Of a DNA stretch of 64,000 nucleotides, positions 35,445 through 45,670 are shown in pieces. The translations under genes were made by a program, and so were the position numbers. The DNA comes from Opitutaceae bacterium (GTDB lineage: Bacteria > Verrucomicrobiota > Verrucomicrobiia > Opitutales > Opitutaceae), in contig JAIXWY010000011.1 in assembly GCA_027490995.1 (NCBI GenBank), positions 372,001-436,000 of the forward strand, given 5' to 3'. Under the pieces are notes generated by a model, which had not been told where the DNA came from, did no database searches, and saw only the letters and a list, made by a program, of their open reading frames with translations. Each line of letters begins with the position of its first letter. Position 1 is the stretch's first letter.

Positions 35445-35511
35445 TCACGAGTTGTGTGGATTAGTTGCAACTCAGCTTCAATGAGCTCCTCTCCTCGGGG
35501 GTGTCGGTGCC

Positions 35512-37869
35512 ATGCCGCTCCTTGATCGATTGAAGCTACTCCGCGGCGGCGCGGCCGGGCCTCGCAAGCGGCTCCGAGCCGCCAGCATCTCGGCCCGCTG
35601 GGACCAATGGGAATCCAGCCGCCTGATTGCAGGGCTCATCTTTGTGGCCACGGTCGCGGCAATCGTGCTCGTGAGCTCGGTGGGCGTGTCGAGTAGTGAC
35701 ATTTTTCTCCTGCCCAATCAGCGAGCAGCCGTGCGCATCACGGCTTCGGTGCCGTTCACGTACGAGAGCGCCGAGCGAACCCGCCTGCAGAACGAGCAGG
35801 TGCGTGATCGGACTCCGCCCGTGTACCGGCTCGACCAGGAAACGCTCCATCGTTTCGAAGCGGCCATTCGGGATCTCGTGGATGCGCTTGAACGCTTCGA
35901 GAAGGATCACCCGCCGGGCACCCTCAGGGTTGCGGCCCTCGCGCCGATCGTGAACGACTTCAACGCGCGTGGGCCTTATCGCGCGGGACTCGAGCATGTC
36001 GCCCTTTTCCTCGACCTAGGCGACGCCAAGGCTCGCTACCAGTTGATGGAGAGTTCGCTCGTGGTGCTGCGCGAGATTTACGCGGAGGGCGTGCACGATG
36101 GGTCCATCGTGGGTGCCGAGACCGAGGGGCGCATGACCGTCTTTCGCGTACTCAAGCCAGATGGTGAGGTCGCACAGCGTTCGGTCCAGTCGCTCGAGGA
36201 GGCTCACACCTTCCTGCGAATCAATCTCGGCGCGGAGGGGCTGGGCCGGGAGGCGCTACTCGCGCTTTACCGCATCTTCCAGAATGGTCTGTCTCCGAAC
36301 CTCGTGTATGACCGGGCGGCGACCGAGCGGCTGCAGCAAGAGGCACTCAAGGCTTTGCGACCGATCGCGGTCACGGTCGAGCGCGGCCAGACACTCGTCG
36401 AGCCAGGGTCGAGCGTCACCACTGAGCAATACGAGGCGCTGCAGGCCCATCGGAAGGCGCTCCTCGCCGACGTGAACATCGGCCTAAACGACGGCCTGCA
36501 GTTATCCGGTCGCATCCTGCTCGTCCTGGCGATGGTGCTGGCGAGCGTGATCTACCTTCGGCTCGAGGATTCCGATACGCTGGCCAGTAACTCTCGGCTC
36601 GGGCTGCTCGCCCTCACTGTTCTGACGAACCTGCTGCTGGTTCGCGCCACCCACGCAGCCGGCTCCCTCCCCTTCTTCGCCGAAAATCCAGAAGCCGGAG
36701 CGCTGCTGCCGTACCTGGCTCCAACGGCTCTCGCCCCTCTCATCGTCGCGATTTTAGTCAGTTCCGGTGCCGCAATCTTCACCGCCTTGCTGATCTCGAT
36801 CTTCACTGCGGTCATCTACGGCAACCGCCTCGATCTTCTGGTCCTTTCCTTCGTCGGTTCCATGGTCGCAGTCCTTGCGGCCCGCTCCAGCCGTAAGCGT
36901 GGCCGAGTCGTCCGCGCCGCGCTTCTCGGTGGTGCGACGGTCGCCGGCTTCGCGCTGCTGCTCGGCATCGTCGACCGGCTGCCGGTGGCCACCGTGCTGG
37001 GTGAAATGGTCGCCGGCGCGGTCACCGGGCTTCTCTCCGGCATTTTGGTCGTGGGTCTGCTGCCCGTCCTAGAGGCGTTGTTTCGGCGGACCACCGACAT
37101 CACGCTGTTGGAGCTGACCGACTTTAATCATCCGCTGCTGCGGCGCATGCAACTCGAGGCGCCCGGCTCCTACCACCACTCGCTGGTCGTGGCGCAGCTG
37201 TCCGAAAATGCGGCAAACGCCATCGGCGCCAACCCCCTGCTGGCCCGCGTCTGCGCCCTGTTCCACGACATCGGCAAGACCATCAAGCCGGATTACTTCG
37301 TCGAGAACCAGCGCGACGGAGTGAATCCGCACGACGATGCCAATCCGTCACTCTCGGCCCTGATCATCAAGGCGCACGTGAAGGACGGCGTCGATCTCGC
37401 CCTTAAACACAAGCTGCCCCGCGCGGTAGTGGACGTCATTCAGCAACATCACGGCACAACATTGATCCGCTTCTTCTTCCATCGCGCGATGCAGGAGGTT
37501 TCCCGGCCTCTGCCCTCGCGCCTCGCCCCGCGCGAAAGCAGCGACGGCTCGCGGGTGTGTGAGACCACGTACCGTTATGATGGCCCGCGGCCGCAGTTCA
37601 AGGAGAGCGCCATCATCCACCTCGCCGACGTGTGCGAGGCCGCGTCGCGCTCCATCCGACGCGTCACGCCACAGCATCTCAGCGAGATGATCGAGCAGGT
37701 CGTCCGCGCGAGCGTCGCCGATGGCCAGCTCGACGAGGCCCCCCTCACCTTTGATGAACTGACACGCATCAAGAGCAGCTTCAATTTCACCCTGCTGAAC
37801 ATGCTGCACAGCCGCGTTGCCTATCCCACTGCGAGCGCCGGCGAGGTTCCGACGCGGGCCTCGTCGTGA
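35512..37869 (+). CDS. 7TM-HD family phosphohydrolase (PgpH-like, c-di-AMP phosphodiesterase candidate)
   Basis: A 785-residue membrane protein. The first helix (about 40-60) precedes a large extracytoplasmic domain (about 65-320). A cluster of about six to seven helices follows (325-530). The C-terminal HD domain has His-His in YHHSLV (555-556), the HD pair in FHDIGKT (585-586), KPDYFVENQ, and QQHHGTT. This is the architecture of PgpH, which degrades c-di-AMP. It sits between phoH and ybeY as in Firmicutes and other phyla, and its stop overlaps the ybeY start. Confidence 0.9.
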   Translation: MPLLDRLKLLRGGAAGPRKRLRAASISARWDQWESSRLIAGLIFVATVAAIVLVSSVGVSSSDIFLLPNQRAAVRITASVPFTYESAERTRLQNEQVRDRTPPVYRLDQETLHRFEAAIRDLVDALERFEKDHPPGTLRVAALAPIVNDFNARGPYRAGLEHVALFLDLGDAKARYQLMESSLVVLREIYAEGVHDGSIVGAETEGRMTVFRVLKPDGEVAQRSVQSLEEAHTFLRINLGAEGLGREALLALYRIFQNGLSPNLVYDRAATERLQQEALKALRPIAVTVERGQTLVEPGSSVTTEQYEALQAHRKALLADVNIGLNDGLQLSGRILLVLAMVLASVIYLRLEDSDTLASNSRLGLLALTVLTNLLLVRATHAAGSLPFFAENPEAGALLPYLAPTALAPLIVAILVSSGAAIFTALLISIFTAVIYGNRLDLLVLSFVGSMVAVLAARSSRKRGRVVRAALLGGATVAGFALLLGIVDRLPVATVLGEMVAGAVTGLLSGILVVGLLPVLEALFRRTTDITLLELTDFNHPLLRRMQLEAPGSYHHSLVVAQLSENAANAIGANPLLARVCALFHDIGKTIKPDYFVENQRDGVNPHDDANPSLSALIIKAHVKDGVDLALKHKLPRAVVDVIQQHHGTTLIRFFFHRAMQEVSRPLPSRLAPRESSDGSRVCETTYRYDGPRPQFKESAIIHLADVCEAASRSIRRVTPQHLSEMIEQVVRASVADGQLDEAPLTFDELTRIKSSFNFTLLNMLHSRVAYPTASAGEVPTRASS

Positions 37870-38438
37870 GCACGGCGGCAATCCGGTCAGTGCTGATTGC
37901 CCGAAGGCACCCGGGCGTCCGTGTGCCGAACGTCGCCGTGCGGCGGATGGTGGCGATTCTCGATGAGGGGTTCCGCGTACTCGCGGCCGACGTCCCTCAC
38001 TTGCTGCCGAAGGCCCGTTCCCGCGCCCGGGCGCAGCTCGCCACCAAGGCAGGCTCCTGCCCCAGCGTCCTCCCGGCCGGCGAACTTTCTCTGGTCTTCC
38101 TGACCGACTCCGCCCTCGCCGAGCTCCATGGCAGTTTCCTCGGGGACCCGAGCCTGACGGACGTCATCACGTTCGAAGCCGATACCCTCGCTGGAACGGC
38201 CGGAGAAGTGTGCGTGTCGGTCGACACCGCACTGCGCTACGCTCGCGAGTCGGGGCGTGATTTCGCGGAAGAGCTCACCCTCTATCTTGTTCACGGGCTT
38301 CTCCACCTCGCCGGCTACGACGACCTCGCTCCGGCGCGGAAGCGCCGCATGCGACTTGCAGAGAGCCGCGCGTTGCAGCTGCTCCAGCAACGAGAGGCCA
38401 TTCCGTCATTTCAGGCGACGCCGCGCCGGCGGCGTTGA
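37866..38438 (+). CDS. ybeY: YbeY endoribonuclease (variant metal site)
   Basis: A 190-residue YbeY homologue. It has LGDPSLTDVITFEAD and GEVCVSVDTALRYARE, followed by the metal-binding HGLLHLAGYDD (His143, His147, Asp153). In most YbeY the third ligand is His (GYDH), so this copy has His to Asp. YbeY takes part in 16S rRNA 3' maturation. The start is GTG overlapping the previous stop (GTGA). Length is slightly more than the usual about 155 because of added N-terminal and Arg-rich C-terminal segments. Confidence 0.88.
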   Translation: MSTAAIRSVLIARRHPGVRVPNVAVRRMVAILDEGFRVLAADVPHLLPKARSRARAQLATKAGSCPSVLPAGELSLVFLTDSALAELHGSFLGDPSLTDVITFEADTLAGTAGEVCVSVDTALRYARESGRDFAEELTLYLVHGLLHLAGYDDLAPARKRRMRLAESRALQLLQQREAIPSFQATPRRRR

Positions 38439-38469
38439 GTTTTCGCGGAACCATCGCTTCCTCTGAGGC

Positions 38470-41400
38470 GTGGCCTCTCGCTCTTCCTCCGTCGGTCCGA
38501 ATTCCGCGCTCAAGCCGCGCGCTCGTCCGGAGTGCATCCGCTTGCGCGGCGTGCGGCAGAATAACCTGAAGGGCTTCGATCTCGATATCCCGCTCGGGAA
38601 GTTCGTGGTGGTCACCGGTCTGAGTGGCGCGGGTAAGTCGTCCCTCGTTTTCGACACGCTCCACGCCGAGGGCCAGCGACGCTATGTCGAAACGTTCAGC
38701 GCCTACACCCGCCAGTTTCTCGACCTGCTGAGCAAACCTCAGGTCGACTCGATTGAGAACATCCGGCCCTCCATCGCGATCGAGCAGACCAACACGGTCA
38801 AGACCTCGCGTTCCACCGTCGGCACAATGACCGAGCTGACCGACTTCTTCAAAGTCTGGTTCGCACAGGTGGCCCGCCTCTACGATCCCGCGACCGGATT
38901 GCTGATCAACGACGATCATCCCGCTGCAATCTGGCAACGCATCTCGGCAGCCCACCCCGGCGAAACGCTTCTTGTCACGTTCCGCGTGCGCCGTCCCGAG
39001 AAGTTGGCCTGGCGCGAAGTGCTGGCGTCGCTCCTGGGCCAGACGTATCAGCGGGTCATCGTGCCCGTCGACCCGAGCCGCGAACCGATCGTCGCTCGAA
39101 TCGAGGATCTGCTGCGAGAGGCTGATCCGCTCGCCGGTACGAGCGAGGTGGAGGTCGTCCAAGACCGCCTGCGGATCACCGAGGGAGAGAGGGCACGCTT
39201 TGTCGAAGCGGCGGAAACCGCGCTCCATTTTGGTAACGGTGAACTGCGCGTGCTCGTACCCGAGGGCCTACGCGAGGTCGGCCGGTTCTGCCGTGGACTA
39301 TGCTCGCCCGTCACCGGGCAGCGCTTCCGCGCGGCCTCCCCCGCGCTGTTTTCCTTCAATTCACCCCTCGGGGCCTGTCCGCAATGCCGTGGTTTCGGCC
39401 GCGTGATTGAGGTGGACTACCGCCTCGCTATTCCGGACGGCTCTAAGTCAATCAGCGAGGGTGCCATCCGATGCTGGGAAGGCGAGGTCTACGGAGAGTC
39501 AAAGAAGGACCTAATCCGCTTCGCCCGCAGCCGCGGCATCCCGGTGGACACGCCCTTCGCGGATCTGTCGCCGGACCATCGCGCGCTGGTGGTCGACGGG
39601 GAGCCCGACTACGGCGAGCCCGGCCGCGAGTGGCCGAAGGCGTGGTACGGTGTGAAGGGTTTCTTTCGTTGGCTTGAGAAGAGTACGTACAAGATGCACG
39701 TCCGCGTCTTTCTCTCTCGCTACCGGGCCTACAACCCCTGCCCCGCGTGCTCTGGCGCGCGCCTCCAGCCGGAATCGCTTTGCTGGCAGTGGCGCGGGCA
39801 CACCCTGCCTCAGCTCTATCAATTACCGGTCGACTCACTGCTTCCGTTGCTGACCGAGGACGCGGCCAACGTCACCGAGCGCTCCGCCGCGTGCGCCCAC
39901 GAGGCGATCGTGACGCGTCTCCGCTACCTCCAGCAGGTTGGACTTGGATACCTCTCCCTCGATCGTCCGTCAAAGACACTGTCCGGAGGCGAGGTGCAGC
40001 GAGTCAATCTCACCTCCTGCCTCGGTACTTCTTTGGTCGACACGCTCTTTGTCCTCGATGAACCCAGCGTCGGACTCCACGCCCGCGACGTCGATCGGCT
40101 CATCGCGATTGTGCGACGCCTGACGGACGTCGGAAACACCGTCGTGGTGGTGGAACACGACGAGTCCATGATCCGCGCCGCCGACCACATGATCGAGATC
40201 GGGCCCGAACCTGGCTCGCGCGGGGGGCAGGTGGTGTTCTCCGGAAACTTGAGTCAACTTGCCGCCGATCGAGCGAGCCTCACCGGAGACTACTTGTTCG
40301 GACGGCGCGATCTTCGGCCCCCCGCTCGGCGGCGCACCGTCTCGGCCGAGACGCCCAAGCTCTATCTGCGCGGCGTGACCAAGCATAATTTGCGGGCCCT
40401 CAACGTTGCGCTACCGCTGGGACGTCTGGTGTGCCTGAGCGGCGTCTCCGGTTCGGGTAAATCCACGCTTCTCGACCACGCGCTGTTCCAAGGGCTGCAG
40501 GCTCTACGACATCAGTTCACGGATGACGCCGCCGAGATCGCCAGCATCGAAGGACCGACCGATTTCGCCGATGTGGTGTTCGTCGACCAGTCGCCACTGT
40601 CGCGCACGCCACGCTCGAATCCGGCTCTGTACACGGAGGCGTGGGAGACGATCCGCGAACTCTACGCCGCCACTCCAGAGGCGAGGGAACGCGGCCTCAG
40701 TGCTTCGAGCTTCTCGTTCAACGCCGGCGATGGTCGGTGCGAACACTGCCTTGGTCTCGGCTACGAGCGGGTGGAGATGCAGTTTCTCTCCGACGTGTTT
40801 GTCCCCTGCCCCACCTGCGAGGGGCGTCGCTTCCGTCCGGAGGTCCTCGCCATCTCTTGGCGAGAACGGTCGGTCGCAGATCTCTTGGCCTCCAGTATCT
40901 CCGAAGCCCTGCCGCTGTTCGACGATCACCCCAAGGTGCAGGTCCGGCTCAAAGCCTTGGAGGCAGTCGGGCTCGGGTACCTTACACTAGGACAGCCCCT
41001 CAACACGCTCAGCGGCGGTGAGGCCCAACGACTCAAGCTGATCAAGTATCTCGGACCGATCGACGAATCGAACGGAAAGCCGGCCTTGCTCCTGCTCGAT
41101 GAGCCGACCACCGGCCTCCATCGTCATGATGTCGCTCGCTTGCTCACGGTGATGCAGCAGATCGTCGACCGCGGGCACAGCATGATCGTGATCGAACACA
41201 ATCTCGATGTCCTGAAGAGCGCGGACTGGATCATCGAGCTCGGTCCGGAGGCTGGCCTAGGCGGCGGCCAGGTGGTTGCGGAAGGAACGCCCGAGATCGT
41301 CGCAGCCCAGGCAACCGCGACGTCGCCGTTCCTGCGCAGCGCTCTCGGAATTGCTGCCCCGTCGTTGTCCGAGGCTCCGAGGCAGCCGCCGCCTGGGGGC

Positions 41401-44121
41401 GACACTTGGCGCTCAGGCGTTTTGCGGATCGTCGGCGCTCGTGAGCACAATCTGCGCGATCTCTCGCTCGAGATCCCGCAGCGGCAACTGGTCGTGGTCA
41501 CCGGCGTCTCGGGTTCAGGAAAGTCGACCCTCGCGTTCGATATCGTGTTCGCTGAGGGACAGCGCCGGTTCATGGAATCGATGTCGCCCTACGCGCGTCA
41601 GTTCGTTGAGCAATTGCCGCGGCCGGAGGTCGACCGCATCGAGGGCATCCCGCCGACGGTCGCGATCGAGCAGCGCGTCACCCGAGGCTCACGCAAATCC
41701 ACCGTGGCGACGATCACCGAGGTTGCCCAGTACCTCCGTCTTCTCTACGCGCGGGTTGGAATCCAGCACCATCCCGACACGGGCCGCGCAGTCGAGCCGC
41801 TGAGCCTCGCGCAGTTACGCCGACTGCTCACGCGCGTGCTCCGGTCGGCGCCAGCCCGTCGCGCCGCGCATCTTTATCTCTGCGCTCCACTCGTGCGCGG
41901 GCGGAAGGGCCACCATCAGCCAATCGCAACCTGGATCGCGAACCACGGCTACGAACTCATGCGCATCGACGGTCAGCTCCGGCCCGTGGCGACCTTCGAG
42001 AAGCTGGATCGATATCGTGAACATGACATCGAGGTCGTGGTGGCCGACCTGCGGCAACGGGGTCGCCGCGAGCGCGGCCGCGATCCGCTGGCAGAGGCGC
42101 TGCGACTGGGTCGGGGCGCGTGCTTCCTGCTCACTCCGCGCGGAGAGGTCCTCTCGTGGTTCTCCACCACGCGCACCGACAGCGAGACCGGGGAGAGCTT
42201 TCCGGAGCTCGACCCAAAGCACTTCTCCCACAACTCGCCACGCGGCTGGTGCCCCTCATGCCGGGGCCATGGGCGGATCTTCCCGTGGATGCTTGAGGTC
42301 GAGGACGGCGGAGGCGACGATGCGGAGGAGGCTCTTCGTCGACTGCGAGAGTTTGGACTCGAACAGGCCGACGATGTCAGCGGCGAAGGCAGTCCCTGCC
42401 CCGACTGCAACGGCGCTCGGCTGAATCGCACCAGCCGTGCCGTTCGCCTCCCCATGCGCTCGGGTTTGCCGCTCTCGCTGCCCGAGTTGCTCGCCGAGAC
42501 TCCCGCCGGGCTGCTCCGTAGCCTGAGCCGCATCAAGCTGGATGCGCGCGGCCGCCTGATCCTGAAGGACATTGTCCCTCCGATCCGTGAGCGGCTCCGG
42601 TTTCTGGACGAAGTGGGCTTGGGTTACCTGTCACTCGACCGCCCGACCGACACGCTCTCCGGTGGTGAAGCGCAACGAATCCGACTGGCGGCACAACTCG
42701 GCACGAATCTCGCCGGAGTACTCTACGTGCTCGACGAACCGAGTATCGGGCTCCATGCCCGCGACAACCAACGTCTCATCGCCACCCTCGAGCGCCTGCG
42801 CGACAAGGGAAACTCCGTCCTCGTGGTCGAGCATGACGACGAACTCATGTCTCGCGCGGATCACTTGATCGACCTCGGTCCCGGTGCCGGGATTCACGGA
42901 GGACGCATCCTCGCGGAAGGTCCGCCAGCCGAGGTCTGCGCGACAAGCGCATCGGTGACGGGACGGCTTCTCCGACGGGGCATCGTCCATCCCTCCCGCG
43001 GAGCGTATCGGCTTCCACCGTCCCCACGCGATCGGCGGCAATGGCTGACCCTCACGGGCGCCCGCGCCCGAAACCTCCGCGGTTTCGATGTCTCCCTTCC
43101 ACTCGGGCGCCTGGTGGTGGTCATTGGCCCCAGCGGCGCGGGCAAGTCGACCCTGGTCCATGAACTCATCGGGCGCGGGGTCGAGCAGGCACGGACGGAA
43201 GGAGTCGATCGCCTCAAGGGAGCGCGACGCATCAAGTCAGCATCCGCAGACACGGCGGCCCTCTTTGCGGAACTGCGTGGTGCGGCCTCGTTCCGGTCGG
43301 TGGTCGAGGTGGATCAGTCTCCAATTGGCAAGACACCCCGCTCCACTCCGGCGACCTACCTGGGAATCTTTGACGTCATTCGTGCGTTCTTCGCCACGCT
43401 CCCGGATTCGAAAGTCCGCGGCTACACCGCCAGCCGGTTCTCTTTCAACACCGCGGGGGGACGCTGTCCCACCTGCGAGGGTGCCGGGAGGATCCGGCTC
43501 GAGATGGCGTTCATGCCGGAGACCTACCTGCCATGCGACGACTGTCGCGGATTACGCTACGGTGCGGAGGTCGCGGACATCCGCTGGAAGGGAAAGAATA
43601 TCGGCGAGGTCCTGCAGCTTAGTTTCGAGGAGGCGGTCGAATTCTTCGACTTTCACGCGAATCTTGCGGCGGTGTGCCGACTGATGGTCGACTGTGGCCT
43701 GGGTTACCTTTCGCTCGGACAGAGCTCGCCCACGCTCTCCGGAGGCGAGGCGCAACGACTTAAGCTCGTCTCCGAGTTAGCGGCCGGATTGCCCGGCGCG
43801 CGCGACCGCGCGCGCGGCACCGCCGTACGCAACCTTTACCTTCTTGAAGAGCCGACCATCGGCCTGCATCTGAGTGACTGCGAGCGCCTCATCGGAGTTC
43901 TGCATGCGCTCGTTGAACAGGGGCACACCGTGATCGTGATCGAGCATCATCTGGATGTGATCGCTGAGGCAGACTGGGTCGTAGAGCTCGGGCCAGACGG
44001 AGGACCCGACGGGGGACGGCTGCTTTTCAGCGGTCCACTTGCCGACCTAGTCCGTCGCCGTTCCAGCCCGACTGCGCCGTACCTCAGTCGACACCTCCGC
44101 CGTCCCAGATCAGTCGAGTAA
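38470..44121 (+). CDS. uvrA: Double-length UvrA (tandem-fused excinuclease ABC subunit A)
   Basis: A 1883-residue protein made of two consecutive UvrA units, about twice the usual 940. Four ABC ATPase sites are visible. Walker A motifs are GLSGAGKSS, GVSGSGKST, GVSGSGKST and GPSGAGKST. Signature motifs are KTLSGGEVQR, NTLSGGEAQR, DTLSGGEAQR and PTLSGGEAQR. Each unit keeps its zinc modules (CPQC/CPAC and CEHC/CPTC in the first; CPSC/CPDC and CPTC/CDDC in the second). It detects bulky DNA lesions and loads UvrB. Fused UvrA is known from Chlamydia and relatives. The start is GTG at 38470, 31 bases after ybeY. Confidence 0.97.
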   Translation: MASRSSSVGPNSALKPRARPECIRLRGVRQNNLKGFDLDIPLGKFVVVTGLSGAGKSSLVFDTLHAEGQRRYVETFSAYTRQFLDLLSKPQVDSIENIRPSIAIEQTNTVKTSRSTVGTMTELTDFFKVWFAQVARLYDPATGLLINDDHPAAIWQRISAAHPGETLLVTFRVRRPEKLAWREVLASLLGQTYQRVIVPVDPSREPIVARIEDLLREADPLAGTSEVEVVQDRLRITEGERARFVEAAETALHFGNGELRVLVPEGLREVGRFCRGLCSPVTGQRFRAASPALFSFNSPLGACPQCRGFGRVIEVDYRLAIPDGSKSISEGAIRCWEGEVYGESKKDLIRFARSRGIPVDTPFADLSPDHRALVVDGEPDYGEPGREWPKAWYGVKGFFRWLEKSTYKMHVRVFLSRYRAYNPCPACSGARLQPESLCWQWRGHTLPQLYQLPVDSLLPLLTEDAANVTERSAACAHEAIVTRLRYLQQVGLGYLSLDRPSKTLSGGEVQRVNLTSCLGTSLVDTLFVLDEPSVGLHARDVDRLIAIVRRLTDVGNTVVVVEHDESMIRAADHMIEIGPEPGSRGGQVVFSGNLSQLAADRASLTGDYLFGRRDLRPPARRRTVSAETPKLYLRGVTKHNLRALNVALPLGRLVCLSGVSGSGKSTLLDHALFQGLQALRHQFTDDAAEIASIEGPTDFADVVFVDQSPLSRTPRSNPALYTEAWETIRELYAATPEARERGLSASSFSFNAGDGRCEHCLGLGYERVEMQFLSDVFVPCPTCEGRRFRPEVLAISWRERSVADLLASSISEALPLFDDHPKVQVRLKALEAVGLGYLTLGQPLNTLSGGEAQRLKLIKYLGPIDESNGKPALLLLDEPTTGLHRHDVARLLTVMQQIVDRGHSMIVIEHNLDVLKSADWIIELGPEAGLGGGQVVAEGTPEIVAAQATATSPFLRSALGIAAPSLSEAPRQPPPGGDTWRSGVLRIVGAREHNLRDLSLEIPQRQLVVVTGVSGSGKSTLAFDIVFAEGQRRFMESMSPYARQFVEQLPRPEVDRIEGIPPTVAIEQRVTRGSRKSTVATITEVAQYLRLLYARVGIQHHPDTGRAVEPLSLAQLRRLLTRVLRSAPARRAAHLYLCAPLVRGRKGHHQPIATWIANHGYELMRIDGQLRPVATFEKLDRYREHDIEVVVADLRQRGRRERGRDPLAEALRLGRGACFLLTPRGEVLSWFSTTRTDSETGESFPELDPKHFSHNSPRGWCPSCRGHGRIFPWMLEVEDGGGDDAEEALRRLREFGLEQADDVSGEGSPCPDCNGARLNRTSRAVRLPMRSGLPLSLPELLAETPAGLLRSLSRIKLDARGRLILKDIVPPIRERLRFLDEVGLGYLSLDRPTDTLSGGEAQRIRLAAQLGTNLAGVLYVLDEPSIGLHARDNQRLIATLERLRDKGNSVLVVEHDDELMSRADHLIDLGPGAGIHGGRILAEGPPAEVCATSASVTGRLLRRGIVHPSRGAYRLPPSPRDRRQWLTLTGARARNLRGFDVSLPLGRLVVVIGPSGAGKSTLVHELIGRGVEQARTEGVDRLKGARRIKSASADTAALFAELRGAASFRSVVEVDQSPIGKTPRSTPATYLGIFDVIRAFFATLPDSKVRGYTASRFSFNTAGGRCPTCEGAGRIRLEMAFMPETYLPCDDCRGLRYGAEVADIRWKGKNIGEVLQLSFEEAVEFFDFHANLAAVCRLMVDCGLGYLSLGQSSPTLSGGEAQRLKLVSELAAGLPGARDRARGTAVRNLYLLEEPTIGLHLSDCERLIGVLHALVEQGHTVIVIEHHLDVIAEADWVVELGPDGGPDGGRLLFSGPLADLVRRRSSPTAPYLSRHLRRPRSVE

Positions 44122-44130
44122 CGTCCGCGA

Positions 44131-45537
44131 CTACAGACCGATCGCACGCAGAAAGCCGTTCCACGCCGCGCTCCAGCGTCGACCGCTGGAGTCAGTCTCC
44201 CCGCGCCCCGCCTGTTCACACAGGAGGGTGCCGTTCCCGGAGAAAAGATCATCCAGCAGCGGATGGTGGCCGCGATAGTATGCCCAGAAGGTTTCGGCGC
44301 GGACTACGCGATGCTCCAGACCGGAACTAAACCCGATCGCGGCGCCACGGTTGATGCGACGGCGCGCCGGCGGACGATCACTCCCGCCGAGTGTCTCCAC
44401 CCGTACCCCACGCGTCCCAGTGATGACCAGCCGGCAGGGGCCCTGCAGTTCAAAGACCCGGAAGTGCAGCATCGCCCACGAAAGCCAATGCGAGAGGAGC
44501 CAGCGTGCACGGAGCCTGAGCCGCTGCTCGCCAGGCGTGATAACCGCCACCAGCGCCCGGGGCCGCAGGACCAGCGAACTCCCGGCAGCCACCTCAAGCA
44601 CACAAAGCTCCTGCTGCGCCGCACGCGAATCAGCCAGCGTGACTCGGGCCTCGGTGCCGGCGCGCTGATTGCGCAAGGCGGTCAACTCCACGAGCCCCGA
44701 GGCTAGGCTGGTCAAGGGATGCCTCCAATCCAGGAGCAAGCGCGTGCGCCGCTTCAGCCCCTCATCACTCGCCTGCAAGAAACGCTGACGCACCTCGAGG
44801 CACTCTCCTGGCCAGAGCGAAAGATCGACCGACACTCCCTTCGTCTCCGGGCGCAATCCCGCCGCCTCCGTGCTGCCCACGCGCACACCCGGCGCACGAG
44901 CCAAAAGCGGAGCCATGAGGAAATACGCCCAGAGCTTCCAGAGACTCGGTCCGAACAGATAAGCAGCGACCGCAATCATCAGACCGATCTGCGCGCGCTC
45001 CCACCCGCGGACCACGTACCGCACCCACTCCGGTTGGGCGATCTCTAGCGCCCGCAACTCCCGACGGAGTTCCGTCTCGCTCGCAAGGACGCCCGAGAGG
45101 CGTTCGCCTGCCTCGGCGCGACCGAGGTCGAGTTCCCGCAGCCGAGCCGCCGCCTGGTCCTGCAGTCGCCGCAGTGACTCGGCACGCTCACGATTGCGTC
45201 GCGCCTGTTCCACATCACCAAACCAACGCTGCCACCACGTATCCAAGTCCCCCAGGGTCCGAACCAGTCGAGCGGCTCGCTCTACTCGCTGCGATTCCTC
45301 AGCGATCTGCGTCGCAAGCCGTTCGATCTGAGCCTCCGCGGCGGCGCGCAGGGCCTCCTGACGACTCAATTCAGCGACGATCTGCTGTTGCCGGACCGTG
45401 CGGTCGCGCTCACGCAACTGCTGCTCTCGGATGAAGATCCAAAGCGCGCTCGCCACCACGCCGAGTACAACGATGGCCACAACGGTCACCGCCTTCTCCG
45501 CGAGCCAGGCGATGATCTTGGCGAGCAGCGATTGCAT
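44131..45537 (-). CDS. Unknown membrane-anchored coiled-coil protein
   Basis: A 468-residue protein I do not recognise. Residues 14-36 form a membrane anchor. Residues 38-165 are charged and heptad-like (coiled coil). A second hydrophobic segment spans about 183-213. The C-terminal 250 residues are beta-rich, with the SLWPGECLEVR, LVITGTRGVRVETLGG and DDLFSGNGTLL segments, remotely reminiscent of AIM24-type beta-sheet proteins. The ATG at 45537 begins right before the anchor; longer in-frame starts run into the divergent gdh gene. It converges with uvrA (9 bases between stops). Confidence 0.7.
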   Translation of the reverse strand: MQSLLAKIIAWLAEKAVTVVAIVVLGVVASALWIFIREQQLRERDRTVRQQQIVAELSRQEALRAAAEAQIERLATQIAEESQRVERAARLVRTLGDLDTWWQRWFGDVEQARRNRERAESLRRLQDQAAARLRELDLGRAEAGERLSGVLASETELRRELRALEIAQPEWVRYVVRGWERAQIGLMIAVAAYLFGPSLWKLWAYFLMAPLLARAPGVRVGSTEAAGLRPETKGVSVDLSLWPGECLEVRQRFLQASDEGLKRRTRLLLDWRHPLTSLASGLVELTALRNQRAGTEARVTLADSRAAQQELCVLEVAAGSSLVLRPRALVAVITPGEQRLRLRARWLLSHWLSWAMLHFRVFELQGPCRLVITGTRGVRVETLGGSDRPPARRRINRGAAIGFSSGLEHRVVRAETFWAYYRGHHPLLDDLFSGNGTLLCEQAGRGETDSSGRRWSAAWNGFLRAIGL

Positions 45538-45670
45538 GACGCGGGATTTAAGCAGGCTACTGTCGCGCAGCAACGCGCTTTCTAAAGTCACTGGACCGCC
45601 TGAGCCCGGGACCCGATGCGATTTGCCAAGGTCCGAGGGAAGGATAGGCTTGTCCTGCCCCACCGCCCCT

